From Psychroflexus planctonicus (GTDB taxonomy: Bacteria > Bacteroidota > Bacteroidia > Flavobacteriales > Flavobacteriaceae), in contig NZ_BMGM01000014.1 of NCBI RefSeq assembly GCF_014640195.1, positions 1 to 50,597 on the forward strand: a DNA stretch of 50,597 nt, read 5' to 3'. Below, in pieces: positions 1 through 8,986 of the stretch. The first letter of the stretch is position 1; each line of letters begins with the position of its first letter. The position numbers and the translations under genes were made by a program. The notes beneath the pieces were generated by a model. The model did no database searches. It saw only the letters and a program-made list of their open reading frames with translations, and was not told the origin of the DNA.

Positions 1-69
1 TCTAAATATGAAGAAAAGAAAAAGGCTTTGCTTGAAAATGCAAAACCTTTAGAATCTAGCTTATGCTGA
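1..69 (+). CDS. C-terminal fragment of a gene entering from the left edge
   Basis: The first frame is open from the first base and stops with TGA at 67-69, encoding a short hydrophilic, Lys/Glu-rich tail ending in SLC. It is probably the end of a protein whose body lies outside the window. The stretch is too short to assign to a family, and a chance open frame cannot be excluded. Confidence 0.4.
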   Translation, partial: SKYEEKKKALLENAKPLESSLC

Positions 70-190
70 TTTTATACAAATATAAAAAAGTCTAAATATT
101 CCTTTGCTTTTAACACAGAATCTTCGCATAACACCTAGTACAACTCTAACCTAACTTCTAAGCTCAATAGTACGAACAAATGAAATTTCG

Positions 191-198
191 TATGTTTG
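191..198 (+). promoter_or_regulatory. Bacteroidota -7 box (TATGTTTG)
   Basis: TATGTTTG matches the TAnnTTTG consensus of the Bacteroidota primary sigma factor and lies 16 nt before the ATG at 215, which would give a very short leader. No clear -33 TTG is seen at the expected distance. Confidence 0.4.
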
Positions 199-214
199 AT
201 ATCAAAATCCAACC

Positions 215-979
215 ATGCATAAATTTTGGCTAATTTCGGTCATCTTTCTTGTTTTATCAGCTTGTTCATCATCGGATAAAAAGGAAAACTTAGAAGTGAG
301 TAACATTATTCAAAGGGCAATTGATTCATCTGGGACGAGCAAATTTGAAAAAGCCATTGTTCAATTTCAATTTAGAGAGAAAACTTACAGAAGTATTCCA
401 ACTTGTGAAGGACTAAAACTTCAACGTGAATTTAAAACGGATTCTGCCATCATTAAAGATGAATTGAATCAAGGAAAATTCACAAGAACTAAAAATGAAA
501 CTTTTGTTTCAGTACAAGACAGCTTAGCCAATTTGTATTCAGAATCTATCAACTCTGTACATTATTTTGTGCAACTTCCGTTTCGATTGAATGATGAAGC
601 TGTTCAGAAGAGTTTAATAGGAATGGAAACTGATGAAAACAAGGAATACTATAAAATAAAAGTAAGTTTTCAAGAAGAAGGCGGCGGAGAAGATTTTGAA
701 GATGTCTATTATTATTGGATTAATTCCGAAACATTTCAAATTGCTTATTTGGCTTATTCCTTTAAAGTAAACGGTGGTGGAATACGATTTAGAAAAGCAA
801 TTGTCCAACAAAAAGTCAATGGAATTCAGTTTTTAGGTTATGAAAACTATAAACCTAATTTTGAAAATGCTAAAGTTGAAAATGCCTTAGCAGATTTCTT
901 AGCAGGAAAGTATGTGCTTTTATCAACTATTGAAAATACGGATGTTTTGGTAAATGATGTGGAATTGAATTGTAATTGA
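215..979 (+). CDS. DUF6503-like lipoprotein
   Basis: A 254-residue protein with a short hydrophobic N-terminus ending in the lipobox LSAC at residues 14-17, followed by a Ser/Asp/Lys-rich linker, so it is expected to be anchored to a membrane after lipidation. The body resembles the DUF6503 family of Bacteroidota lipoproteins, which share a run like NSVHYFVQLPFRLND, the acidic EEGGGEDFEDV stretch, and an aromatic YYYWIN ... FKVNGGGIRFR core. The fold is probably a beta-rich shell comparable to outer-membrane lipoprotein carriers, but that is inference. It stands alone on the plus strand facing the minus-strand M48 gene. The family assignment comes from remembered motifs, and the biochemical role is unknown. 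Confidence 0.65.
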   Translation: MHKFWLISVIFLVLSACSSSDKKENLEVSNIIQRAIDSSGTSKFEKAIVQFQFREKTYRSIPTCEGLKLQREFKTDSAIIKDELNQGKFTRTKNETFVSVQDSLANLYSESINSVHYFVQLPFRLNDEAVQKSLIGMETDENKEYYKIKVSFQEEGGGEDFEDVYYYWINSETFQIAYLAYSFKVNGGGIRFRKAIVQQKVNGIQFLGYENYKPNFENAKVENALADFLAGKYVLLSTIENTDVLVNDVELNCN

Positions 980-1081
980 TGATGTTTTTTCTAAGGAACC
1001 TATTGCTTCTATAGCTTCTGTTGCTTTCTGATTAGCCATAGAAGATACAACAACACAGCAAGCATTAAATTGAAATGAGAA

Positions 1082-2392
1082 CTAGTCTTTTGTATTATTA
1101 TAATGTTCAGCCATGGTCTCCAACTCGGGAGTGCTTAAATTCCATAAAAAACTTAAAAACTGCATGTAGCTATCCGATTGATTTTTAGGATTTATTCGGC
1201 TAACATGTTTATTAAAAGTGTAATCTCTTCTAGAATGATAAAGTTGATTTAAATTTTTACCAAGCCAATAGGTGTAATATTTTATTTCGTCTTCATTTTG
1301 TATTCTATACAAACATTCGTAAAGTGAATGGCTATATAGTTCATCTTCAAAAAGGCTAACTACTCGATGCATTTTAGCTAATTTCTTGAGTTCTATAAAA
1401 TCTGTTTCTGCTTTCAAATTTGTATTTCTTTCTAAATTTGGAAATTGCTGAATCAAATTTTCGATACGAACTTCCATATCTGGGTGCGTTGCAATGGAGT
1501 CCTTTAAAAATCTTGATTTCAATAAATCATAATTGTAATTGGAAAGGTCTTCAATTTCAAGCCATTCTTCTTTAAAAGTTTGTTTTTTTAAATCAAACAA
1601 TTGCATATATGTTTTAGCATTTAATCCCACTGGTTGAAGGCTATCATACATTGAAGATAATTCCATAGAAGAAATAATTTGATTCTTATCAAAAACCGTA
1701 TTTTCAATAAAATGATAACCTATAGAGTCTGCTTGAAATTCATTTTCTCTTTTGTATTTGCTTGTTGCATACAAACTAGATTTAAAAGCTTCTCTTGCTT
1801 TAATCGATTTACCCTTTCGACTTCGCTTAATTTTTCTCAACTTTTTTTTACTCGCTCTGGAATTTTCTTCAATTAACATTTCAGTTCTATGGTTCAGCGA
1901 ATGATTTAAAACATTGTGGCCCAATTCATGCGCAATTATTGAAGCCATTTGATCTTGATTTTGAAGCCAATAAAAAAGACCGATATGAACAACTATAAAT
2001 CCATTGGGTAAACTATAGGCATTGAGTGTTGTTTCCTTAGAAATAAGCAAACCTTTTGCATTAGCAATTTCTGGGTTAGCGGCTACTATTTTTTGAAATA
2101 CATCATTTGTATAATCATAAAGTCTATTATCGAATACAAATTTTTCATCATCAAATTGTTTGTCGAATTCATCATAAAATTCATCCAACTCTTCAATCAT
2201 TAATTTGTAAATTTTTCGAGAATGTCGATCCTTTAAATCTGCATACAATAATTCTTTAGTTTCAAAAAATGAGTTGTACACTTCTTTTTGAAGTGTTTCA
2301 TTCTCATTTAAAGTCCATTGATTATGTTGTGAAAATGAAATAAAGCCAATCAGAAAAATAATGAATGATAAATTATTTAAACAGAATTTCAT
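1082..2392 (-). CDS. Secreted M48-family zinc metalloprotease
   Basis: A 436-residue protein with an N-terminal signal sequence (hydrophobic residues about 8-20, ending FSFSQ). The catalytic motif HELGH is at residues 155-159. It is preceded by the typical M48 run NAYSLPNGFIVVHIGLF and followed by NEFQAD, where Glu218 should be the third zinc ligand and Asp222 the conserved downstream acid. This is the BepA/LoiP-like soluble periplasmic arrangement rather than the multispanning HtpX form. A basic Lys/Arg-rich insert (about 182-200) separates the two zinc-binding parts. The last ~200 residues are helical and lack an obvious TPR signature. The gene begins immediately after the TAA of the upstream gene, with no spacer, so the two are almost certainly translationally coupled. 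Periplasmic M48 proteases usually act in outer-membrane protein quality control, which would suit the receptor gene upstream. Confidence 0.85.
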   Translation of the reverse strand: MKFCLNNLSFIIFLIGFISFSQHNQWTLNENETLQKEVYNSFFETKELLYADLKDRHSRKIYKLMIEELDEFYDEFDKQFDDEKFVFDNRLYDYTNDVFQKIVAANPEIANAKGLLISKETTLNAYSLPNGFIVVHIGLFYWLQNQDQMASIIAHELGHNVLNHSLNHRTEMLIEENSRASKKKLRKIKRSRKGKSIKAREAFKSSLYATSKYKRENEFQADSIGYHFIENTVFDKNQIISSMELSSMYDSLQPVGLNAKTYMQLFDLKKQTFKEEWLEIEDLSNYNYDLLKSRFLKDSIATHPDMEVRIENLIQQFPNLERNTNLKAETDFIELKKLAKMHRVVSLFEDELYSHSLYECLYRIQNEDEIKYYTYWLGKNLNQLYHSRRDYTFNKHVSRINPKNQSDSYMQFLSFLWNLSTPELETMAEHYNNTKD

Positions 2393-3958
2393 TTAATACA
2401 CATTTAAACGCTCTAATCTAACTTGATTGTGTTCTTCATTTTCGTCGAATTCATGAAGTAAGATAAAACCTTTTTTAGCTACAAAAGGATAAATTTCAAA
2501 GCCTTCATTTTTAGACGTAAGTTTCAGTTGATCTTGTGTGAGCTTATTGTCTTTGTATGTATTGATGTATAAAATCCAATTTTCGTCTCCTGTTTCTTCA
2601 TTTTCAATAAAATCTCTGTAAAAGAAAACTAAATCGTCACTATCATCACTCAATTTTCTAGAAAATAGATAATTTGGTCGTTTTTGTTTTTGTTCGGTCT
2701 TTTCAATTACATCTACGGATTGCAGTTTTAAATCTGAATTAAAATCTAAGACGTACAAATCTTCAACCGATTTTATATTTACATTACCATCATTGAGGTC
2801 ATACTTCGTTAATTCTCCGATTAGTTTGAAGCTACCATCATCTTTTAGCAAGATATCTCTTGGGTATAAATGATGCCCATCAATGCTGCCATTTTTTTTA
2901 ATTTCATCATCTATTAAGACAGAAAGGTCTTTATTAAAATCGATAACATTATATTGAAGTTGGTTAGTATTTGTATTTATTTTAGCAACAAAGAAACCAG
3001 AAACATCATCCTTTTTATCTTCAATTATAGCTGCCGAAAGTACAGTATGCTCATCATTACTACGCTTCATTAAATTGGATTTGGAAGAAAGTAAATGATT
3101 TAACCCCGTACTATTTATGTTCTCAATTTTTTGTTCAGCAATAATTTTTCCAGTTTCAGCATCAATTACTTTAAAAAATAAGTCAACGTTTTTCTTTTTT
3201 ACATTTTTTTGAATAAAGCTTATCTGTTTATCAGAATAATCTAAAATGCCGATTTCTTCGTATTTATTTCTTTTAGATTTCACATTGTATTCGTAAGACC
3301 AAAGTTCTTTTTTATTTTCATCAAAAAGTTTGATTTGAAAATCAGTAAAACTTTGGAAGTCTTTTGTTCTTCTAGTTTTTACTAAAAACTTGCCATTTTC
3401 TAAAACTTCTGTTACCCCTTGCTCATAAAATTTTATCTCTCTTTTATGGGCTTTCATCTTTTTATTTAATGTTTTATTGTCCATGCTTGAATAATCCAAC
3501 ATTAATTCACCTGCAAAATAGATCGGTGGCTTGTAATCTGAAACTGTTCCGGAATTTAAATTTACTTCAAGTAGTTTTCTATAACTTGCATTCTTATTGA
3601 TGTTCATGGCTTGAAAAACATTAATATCGCTAAAATCAAATTCTGGAGATACAATTAATTTACCATCTTTATTAAGGTCATAATTGTATTTTTTAACAAC
3701 ATCGTCTCCTGTAACTTGTTCGACCAATAAACGATTTAAGTTTTTGTCATATACCACAAATTCAAAGCTGTTTACTCTTTTTTCAATTTCTCCTAAGTTG
3801 AATTGAGCAACATAGCCAAACAAATTGTCGTCATAATCGAATAAAGCTTGAAAACTGACAAACTCTCCAGTAGATAAATCGGTTAAATCATTGATTTGTG
3901 CAGTAGACTTTGCTGAAATTAAGATGAAGCATACAATAGATAAAATTACGAAGCGCAT
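2393..3958 (-). CDS. Secreted protein of unknown function (521 aa)
   Basis: The start is placed at 3958, where MRFVILSIVCFILISAKSTA gives a clean Sec signal peptide. The open frame extends 45 codons further upstream, but that part is Phe/Cys/Asn-rich and looks untranslated. There is no lipobox, so the protein should be soluble in the periplasm or at the surface. The mature part is rich in Lys/Asp and alternates short beta-type segments (VVYDKNLNRLLVEQVTG, DLYVLDFNSDLKLQSVDV), compatible with a beta-propeller, though no named repeat is visible. It lies 135 nt downstream of the beta-barrel receptor gene and abuts the M48 protease gene. I do not recognise the family. The position suggests a partner of the receptor or protease, which is inference only. 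Confidence 0.7.
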   Translation of the reverse strand: MRFVILSIVCFILISAKSTAQINDLTDLSTGEFVSFQALFDYDDNLFGYVAQFNLGEIEKRVNSFEFVVYDKNLNRLLVEQVTGDDVVKKYNYDLNKDGKLIVSPEFDFSDINVFQAMNINKNASYRKLLEVNLNSGTVSDYKPPIYFAGELMLDYSSMDNKTLNKKMKAHKREIKFYEQGVTEVLENGKFLVKTRRTKDFQSFTDFQIKLFDENKKELWSYEYNVKSKRNKYEEIGILDYSDKQISFIQKNVKKKNVDLFFKVIDAETGKIIAEQKIENINSTGLNHLLSSKSNLMKRSNDEHTVLSAAIIEDKKDDVSGFFVAKINTNTNQLQYNVIDFNKDLSVLIDDEIKKNGSIDGHHLYPRDILLKDDGSFKLIGELTKYDLNDGNVNIKSVEDLYVLDFNSDLKLQSVDVIEKTEQKQKRPNYLFSRKLSDDSDDLVFFYRDFIENEETGDENWILYINTYKDNKLTQDQLKLTSKNEGFEIYPFVAKKGFILLHEFDENEEHNQVRLERLNVY

Positions 3959-4093
3959 AATAATTGGATTAAAATTTTTTGAAAAATAGAATATTTTTTT
4001 CTGAATTTTCCGAAAATTTAAGAAAAAATAAAAATTATAGCAACCATTGAAATAGAATTTACAGCAGCTCCCATCAACATTACAACATGTCAC

Positions 4094-6769
4094 CTATAAC
4101 CTATAATTCAACTTCAACATGATAATTCGGGGTTGGATAAAGATTTGTTGGTCGTTCACTAAAAATTGATTGACAGAGTTGTTGTTTTTAAAACGCACAT
4201 CGAATAAGTTGGTTGCTTCTATTCCCAATTCCCACGGACTGTCTTCTTTTCCGTATAACAAACTGGCGCTTCCAATTTCAAAAATATTACTTTGGTTTTG
4301 GGTTCGGTTTTTATAATGATTGTATTGGTAATCTGCTTTGAATAAAAAATCTTCTAAAAACCGATAACTTACATTGATGTTGGGTGAAGTTTGTACAAAC
4401 TGATTATCTATTGCCACTGAACTCAAATCATTATAAAACTGCTGAAAACGTAATTCTACATTGGGCCATTTTTCTTTAAATCGTGTACTAAAAGTGAAGG
4501 CATAGTTATATGAATTGGAATTGTAATCAATCACTTCATCGTTAATGATGCGTGAATAATCGCTTAAAGTGATTCCACCAGAAATTCCCAAACGCAATTT
4601 CCTAATTAACTTGGATACTGAACTATTGAAGCTATAGGAATTTTCGGGTAAATCAGTATAAATACTGGTGTTAACTTGGTCTATGCCTTCTATTTCGGTT
4701 TGGTTACGGATGCTTTGAAAACGACGATTGTAATTTAAGGATGCATTCAAAAATAAGCCTTTAAACATATTGAAGTTGGAGTAGCGCAAGCGGTATTGAT
4801 GATACAGTTGATTTTCTAATTCTTCATTACCGCGGTACAAGCTGTTGAAGTTAGCTAAACGTAACCGATTAGCAAATAGCTGAACATTACCAAATTGCGT
4901 ACGTAAATTATAATCGAAATTGAATTTTTCACTAGAATTGAGTTCGTATTTCATCATCAGCTCGGGTAAAAATGCAAATTTTTGATGATTAACTTGTGCT
5001 TCATCAAACTGTGCCGTGCTCCAATGAAATGAGTGCGCAATTAAACCTGGGCGAATAGTTAATTTATCAATTTTGGTTTTGTACTGAAATCCTGCGTAGG
5101 CATCTAAAAGTCGAAAATCTAAGTCGTTATTGAAGCCTGCTTCTTGAAAGGAATTCACGCTTCCATCTTGAAGAATTTGTGCATCGTTACTGCCGTAATA
5201 TTGGCTAAAATAATCCGTTCCCACCACTGGATAAATATGGTGAAAGTTGTGCAAGACCCAATAATGCTTCACATCAATTTGAGCAGCTCGAGTAATGGTG
5301 CGGTTGTTTTGCAGTAAGTTGAAGCTGTCGCCATCGGGTTGAAACGGAATCAGATTTGAAAAAACAGGTTGATTAAACAACCAATCTTGGGTATTTTCAC
5401 TTTCTACATATTGCAATTTGGTATTGATGCTGGTGGTGTGTTTGTAGGAAAATTGCTTGTTGATGCTCATGGTTTTGGAGACATCTAACTTTCTAGGCGA
5501 TTGGTCTGTAACCACAAAATTTTCTCGAGAAGCGGTAAGCGAATTTAAAGTAGATTGGCTATCGGCATCTGAAGTTTTGACCAACAAATCGATAAACATA
5601 TCTACATCTTTAATGTTATCGTAACGCAGTTTGGCTTTGTTGATGCTAAACAGCATTTCTTGCTCGCTTTCTTGGGTTCGCAATTCATCTTCTGCCATAC
5701 CGGTTTGGTAGGTAATATCGCTGCTGTTTTGAGTTTCTACAATTCCTCGGTTGATGATGGAATAGGCATCTAGTTGCCAATTGCGCCCTAAGTCTTGCGA
5801 TAAGCTACCTGCGCCAAAATCGTTTTGGTTGAAAACGAAATCCTGCTGATTAAGAAACTGGGCAAAATCGTCTCGGTAAATGGAAAATGCGTTTGGGCGG
5901 TCAATCATATCAGCATAACCGCCTTCAAAATTGATGTAATCGCTCATGCTAAAGGACTTTTGCCCAGCGTTGTTAAAGTCGCCTATAAAGTTAACCGAAG
6001 TTTTGGGGCTGTAGTAAAACAAGGTTGGGTTGACCAAATAGCGGTCTTGATGACCGCCACCGACTGCCAAATCGCCAAAAGCAAATTTCTTCTTGCCTTC
6101 TTTTAGCTTGATGTTTAGTGCCATCTTATCGCTGTCTTTAAGCCCTTTTAAAAATGCTACTTCTGAATAATTGTCCAAGACTTCCACTTCATCCACCGCA
6201 TCGGCGGGAATGTTGTTTACACCTAGTTTAGGGTCGCCAAAAAAGAATTCTTTGCCTTCAACCATGAGTTTGGTAACGGGTTTACCGTTCACGGTTACGT
6301 TACCTTCTCTATCCACTTCTACACCAGGGAGTTTTTTTAAGATGTCGCGGAGTTTGCGCTCGTCTCCAGTTTTAAACTGGTCGGTACGGTAGGTAATGGT
6401 ATCTTCCTTCACAATAACTGCCATCTCGGCTTTTACCAATACATCTTCTAAACTTTCATTGCTTTCTATCAAGGTGTAATTTTTAGTGGTGCTTTCTTCA
6501 ATTTGTAAGGTGTCTGTTAGTTTTGAAAACCCCATGTGGGTAATTTCAATTTTGTAGGGGATGGCTTTTTTTAGCTCCAGCTTATACCTGCCTAACTCAT
6601 CAGAAATGGAAAAGGTGATTTGTGCATCGGGACTAGCAATAGGAGAAGCTATTAAATTGGTGTAGGGTAAAGCTATACCTGTGCTGTCTTGAACTGTGCC
6701 GGTTAGGGTTTGGGCGAAACTCATTATACTGTATAATAATGAAAATACTACAAGACTTTTTTTACTCAA
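4094..6769 (-). CDS. Outer-membrane beta-barrel receptor, TonB-receptor-like (OMP_b-brl_3 type)
   Basis: An 891-residue protein. Signal peptide 1-19 (ending SFA/Q). Next comes a carboxypeptidase-regulatory-like domain (about 20-105: TLTGTVQDSTGIALPYTNL). A plug-like domain follows (about 115-225) with the hallmarks LPGVEVDREGNVTVNGKPV, LMVEGKEFFFGDP and IPADAVDEVEVLDNYSE. A long C-terminal barrel of about 650 residues has alternating aromatic strands. This architecture is common in Flavobacteriaceae as the outer membrane beta-barrel family. It differs from SusC by lacking a SusD partner, and no TonB box can be recognised with confidence. It begins 36 nt after the last GLPGLI gene in the same direction, so it is probably co-transcribed with the peptide/GLPGLI array. 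A second member of the family lies at 34830-37574. The substrate is unknown. Confidence 0.82.
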   Translation of the reverse strand: MSKKSLVVFSLLYSIMSFAQTLTGTVQDSTGIALPYTNLIASPIASPDAQITFSISDELGRYKLELKKAIPYKIEITHMGFSKLTDTLQIEESTTKNYTLIESNESLEDVLVKAEMAVIVKEDTITYRTDQFKTGDERKLRDILKKLPGVEVDREGNVTVNGKPVTKLMVEGKEFFFGDPKLGVNNIPADAVDEVEVLDNYSEVAFLKGLKDSDKMALNIKLKEGKKKFAFGDLAVGGGHQDRYLVNPTLFYYSPKTSVNFIGDFNNAGQKSFSMSDYINFEGGYADMIDRPNAFSIYRDDFAQFLNQQDFVFNQNDFGAGSLSQDLGRNWQLDAYSIINRGIVETQNSSDITYQTGMAEDELRTQESEQEMLFSINKAKLRYDNIKDVDMFIDLLVKTSDADSQSTLNSLTASRENFVVTDQSPRKLDVSKTMSINKQFSYKHTTSINTKLQYVESENTQDWLFNQPVFSNLIPFQPDGDSFNLLQNNRTITRAAQIDVKHYWVLHNFHHIYPVVGTDYFSQYYGSNDAQILQDGSVNSFQEAGFNNDLDFRLLDAYAGFQYKTKIDKLTIRPGLIAHSFHWSTAQFDEAQVNHQKFAFLPELMMKYELNSSEKFNFDYNLRTQFGNVQLFANRLRLANFNSLYRGNEELENQLYHQYRLRYSNFNMFKGLFLNASLNYNRRFQSIRNQTEIEGIDQVNTSIYTDLPENSYSFNSSVSKLIRKLRLGISGGITLSDYSRIINDEVIDYNSNSYNYAFTFSTRFKEKWPNVELRFQQFYNDLSSVAIDNQFVQTSPNINVSYRFLEDFLFKADYQYNHYKNRTQNQSNIFEIGSASLLYGKEDSPWELGIEATNLFDVRFKNNNSVNQFLVNDQQIFIQPRIIMLKLNYRL

Positions 6770-6805
6770 TTTATCTTTAAATTTTTTATTGATTTATTAA
6801 ATAAA

Positions 6806-7519
6806 TTAAAACCTACTAACCCCGTTAACCATCTTTAAATAATCATCATAGCTAATCTCTTCACCCTTTTTTGTTGTATCTAGTTCAACATCTTTAAATT
6901 TTATACTTCGAAGGTAATATACACTTTCTAATTCGTGTAATTCTATAATTAATCCAGGTAAACCAAAATATTGTTTTGGTCCAAAATTTAAATTTATTTC
7001 GTTTGTAAACCAAGCGATTACTTTAGATTTAACTCCTTTTTCATTCTGTATTATAGCTTCTGCTTTTTGACAGATATATCCTTTAATCTCTTTTTTTTCA
7101 TTATGAATTTTCCAAGCATAAGGTTGTTTGTCATAATTTATAATAAGCTGCTTTCCTAAATATCCAGAGTATTTTGAGTAAACTATTTTATTGCTATTAA
7201 TATCAATATAGTATATACCTTTTGTTATTGCTCGTTGATAAGCATTTTTGTAATCTGAACTCAAACGTTCAATTGGTTCAAACCTACTTTGACTTTTATT
7301 AAATACTAATTTATATACATCTACATCTGCTGAAAGCGCATTTTTCCTGTCAGTAAATGATTTTAATAAAACACTTTTTAGGTAAGAGTCATCAATTGAA
7401 GTTGTGTCAATGATAAAATTATTTAAGTTTTGACCATAGGTAATGATACCAGAATTTTTTTGAGAAGAACAAAAAAAAGTAAATGTTAATGAAATAAATA
7501 ATGTTTGAAAAATTTTCAT
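6806..7519 (-). CDS. GLPGLI-family secreted protein, copy 1
   Basis: A 237-residue protein with a Sec signal peptide (hydrophobic residues about 5-18, then a CSSQ-type ending) and the family-defining motif YFGLPGLIIEL in the last third, preceded by AWFTNEINLNFGP. This matches the GLPGLI family (TIGR01200, Pfam Porph_ging), which is restricted mainly to Bacteroidota and has no established biochemical function. It is roughly half identical to copy 2 at 7921-8634 over its whole length, for example KGVKSKVIAWFTNEINLNFGP against KGVETKVTAWFTTEINLNFGP. It lies 51 nt after small secreted protein 1, with a terminator-like hairpin in the gap, and 36 nt before the receptor gene. The protein probably acts in the periplasm or at the outer membrane. 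Confidence 0.9.
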   Translation of the reverse strand: MKIFQTLFISLTFTFFCSSQKNSGIITYGQNLNNFIIDTTSIDDSYLKSVLLKSFTDRKNALSADVDVYKLVFNKSQSRFEPIERLSSDYKNAYQRAITKGIYYIDINSNKIVYSKYSGYLGKQLIINYDKQPYAWKIHNEKKEIKGYICQKAEAIIQNEKGVKSKVIAWFTNEINLNFGPKQYFGLPGLIIELHELESVYYLRSIKFKDVELDTTKKGEEISYDDYLKMVNGVSRF

Positions 7520-7523
7520 ATCT

Positions 7524-7559
7524 AAAAAAAATACTCCGTAAACTTAAAATTTACGGAGT
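7524..7559 (-). terminator. Terminator-like hairpin between small protein 1 and GLPGLI 1
   Basis: On the minus strand a perfect 10-bp stem (ACTCCGTAAA with TTTACGGAGT, loop of 7 nt) is followed by an A and then a run of eight T residues reaching to within five bases of the GLPGLI 1 start codon at 7519. This is a good Rho-independent terminator, likely leaky because an operon partner follows. It may also occlude the translation start. Confidence 0.75.
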
Positions 7560-7570
7560 GTGATTATTAA

Positions 7571-7816
7571 TTAATGTGGCAATATTGGATTATTTGTTAA
7601 TAAACTTGGGTAATTATTAGTCATACAAGCTTCATAAAACATAATTGATTCGTCCCAAGCAGTATCAGTATCAATACCACTATCATAAAAGTGTGCAAAT
7701 ACACGATGCTGGTACATCATACAGTCAACTTCACTATAGTTATAATTATCAGACTTAAACCCACTTGCCCCAAAAGCGAATACACCCAATACTAAAGTTA
7801 ATACTAATTTTTTCAT
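7571..7816 (-). CDS. Small secreted two-cysteine protein 1 of the array
   Basis: An 81-residue protein. Residues 1-20 are a Sec-type signal sequence (MKKLVLTLVLGVFAFGASGF) almost identical to that of the other two small proteins of the array. The mature part is about 60 residues, acidic and rich in aromatics. It has Cys32 and Cys64 separated by 31 residues, with the segments DCMMYQHRVFAHFY and AWDESIMFYEAC. The same pattern and spacing occur in small protein 2, suggesting a disulfide-linked helical hairpin. After Cys64 comes an unrelated tail of 17 residues. There is no double-glycine leader, lipobox or transmembrane segment apart from the signal. I recognise no known family. The gene is followed by a hairpin and then the GLPGLI 1 gene. 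Confidence 0.75.
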   Translation of the reverse strand: MKKLVLTLVLGVFAFGASGFKSDNYNYSEVDCMMYQHRVFAHFYDSGIDTDTAWDESIMFYEACMTNNYPSLLTNNPILPH

Positions 7817-7838
7817 TTTGATAAATTTTTAAATTTTG

Positions 7839-7853
7839 TAACATCTCGGAACG
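7839..7853 (-). promoter_or_regulatory. Degenerate copy of the array leader element in front of small protein 1
   Basis: Plus-strand GTAACATCTCGGAAC aligns with the intact palindromic element GTTCC-N6-GGAAC found at the same distance (about 20-30 nt) before the other two small genes. One arm is mutated, and the second hairpin of those leaders is eroded. A stretch of 68 bp covering the 5' part of this gene and its leader (7771-7838) is identical to the corresponding part of small gene 3. Confidence 0.5.
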
Positions 7854-7920
7854 GTATTTTAACTTTCTCTTGTAACAAACAAATTTTATTTTTTCTTAAA
7901 AAGTTAGTTTTCAATACTAT

Positions 7921-8634
7921 TTAGAATCTGATATTACCATTCACTTTTGATATATATTTATCATAAGTAATTATTTTTTTGTCTTTAGAATTAATTTCAT
8001 TCAATTTTATACTTTTAAATTTTATATCTTTCAAATAATAGACACTATCTAATTCATATAATTCTATAATTAATCCGGGAAGGCCAAAGTAATTTTTTGG
8101 ACCAAAATTTAAATTGATCTCGGTGGTAAACCAAGCTGTCACTTTTGTTTCTACTCCCTTTTCATTTCTTTTTATTGTTTCTGCTTTTATGCAATTATAA
8201 CCTCGTATAATTTTATGTTCGTTTTTAATTTCCCATTTGTAGGGCTGTTTATTGTAATATATTATTAGATCTTCTCCCATAAAATTACCCTTATGATAAA
8301 TAGAGTTTTTTTGTGTGTTTATGAAATAAGTTCCTTTTGCCAATTGGTTGGTTATTTTTCCATAAGCATCATTGTCCATGAAATTTAGCCTTTTAAAAAC
8401 ATATTTTTCTCCATTAAATTGAAGCGAGTAATAAGGGTCGTCTGCTTTCAGTGCTTTTTGCTTCTCATAATATTGCTCAACTAATATTTTTTTGACATAC
8501 GAATCATTAATTGAAGTAGTGTCAATTACCATTTTGATAACATTTTGACCATAAGTAATTTCACCACTATTGGGTTGAGAAAAAATAATACTAGTCACAA
8601 AAAAAATTGCAGATATAAACTTTATTTTTATCAT
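7921..8634 (-). CDS. GLPGLI-family secreted protein, copy 2
   Basis: A 237-residue protein if started at the ATG at 8634 (MIKIKFISAIFFVTSIIFSQ), which gives a clean signal peptide and exactly the length of copy 1. A GTG six codons upstream is possible but lies inside the preceding hairpin. The family motif YFGLPGLIIELYELDSVYYL is intact and preceded by AWFTTEINLNFGP. The protein is a close paralogue of copy 1 and a distant one of copy 3. It follows small protein 2 by 51 nt with an intergenic stem-loop. Function is unknown; a secreted or periplasmic location is inferred from the signal peptide. Confidence 0.88.
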   Translation of the reverse strand: MIKIKFISAIFFVTSIIFSQPNSGEITYGQNVIKMVIDTTSINDSYVKKILVEQYYEKQKALKADDPYYSLQFNGEKYVFKRLNFMDNDAYGKITNQLAKGTYFINTQKNSIYHKGNFMGEDLIIYYNKQPYKWEIKNEHKIIRGYNCIKAETIKRNEKGVETKVTAWFTTEINLNFGPKNYFGLPGLIIELYELDSVYYLKDIKFKSIKLNEINSKDKKIITYDKYISKVNGNIRF

Positions 8635-8648
8635 AAATTGTGAAATAA

Positions 8649-8679
8649 ACACTAATCCTATTATGTATAGGATTAGTGT
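8649..8679 (-). terminator. Stem-loop between small protein 2 and GLPGLI 2
   Basis: A perfect 12-bp inverted repeat (ACACTAATCCTA with TAGGATTAGTGT, 7-nt loop) fills the gap. On the minus strand it is followed by TTATTTC, a weak U-tract. It may be an attenuator or a 3' end stabiliser rather than a full terminator. Its sequence is unrelated to the hairpins at the same position in the other two pairs. Confidence 0.6.
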
Positions 8680-8685
8680 GTTTGA

Positions 8686-8910
8686 TTAATTACCTAATAG
8701 TTTTCTAGCCTCACATCTTTCATAAGATCTTATGCTCCTATCCCATGCATAGTCGCTACCCCAACCATTATTATAGTAAAAAGCAAAAATTACATGTTGT
8801 AATTCGTTACAGTCTTTAATTACTGTTATTGGGTCATTATCATTTGTAACAAACCCACTGCTTCCAAAAGCAAATACGCCTAATACTAAAGTTAATACTA
8901 ATTTTTTCAT
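8686..8910 (-). CDS. Small secreted two-cysteine protein 2 of the array
   Basis: A 74-residue protein with the same signal sequence as its two paralogues (Ser replaces Ala at position 17). Mature region: Cys34 and Cys66 are separated by 31 residues, within DCNELQHVIFAFYY and AWDRSIRSYERC. The motif D-C-x(3)-QH-x-(V/I)FA-x-(F/Y)Y ... AW-D-x-SI-x(2)-YE-x-C is shared with small protein 1, and the tail after the second cysteine is short and different. No known family is recognised. The position directly before a GLPGLI gene, repeated three times, argues that it is real and functionally tied to it. Confidence 0.75.
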   Translation of the reverse strand: MKKLVLTLVLGVFAFGSSGFVTNDNDPITVIKDCNELQHVIFAFYYNNGWGSDYAWDRSIRSYERCEARKLLGN

Positions 8911-8940
8911 CTTGTTATTATTTTAAAATTTTAATTTTTC

Positions 8941-8986
8941 GTTCCCATCTCGGAACGGTCTTCCAACTTTCTTTTACAGAAAGTGG
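8941..8986 (-). promoter_or_regulatory. Structured leader element upstream of small protein 2
   Basis: Two inverted repeats lie about 30 nt before the start codon. The first is GTTCC-CATCTC-GGAAC (8941-8956). The second is CCAACTTTC-TTTTACA-GAAAGTGG (8963-8986), which pairs with a single bulged A. Both recur, with compensating differences, before small protein 3 (10155-10200). They may be an RNA structure in the 5' leader or a protein operator; the sequence alone cannot decide. Confidence 0.55.

Noticed and set aside
2393-4093. Longer N-terminus (45 extra residues) for the secreted protein
   Set aside because: The extension is Cys/Phe/Asn-rich without conservation character, and the signal peptide begins at the internal ATG at 3958.
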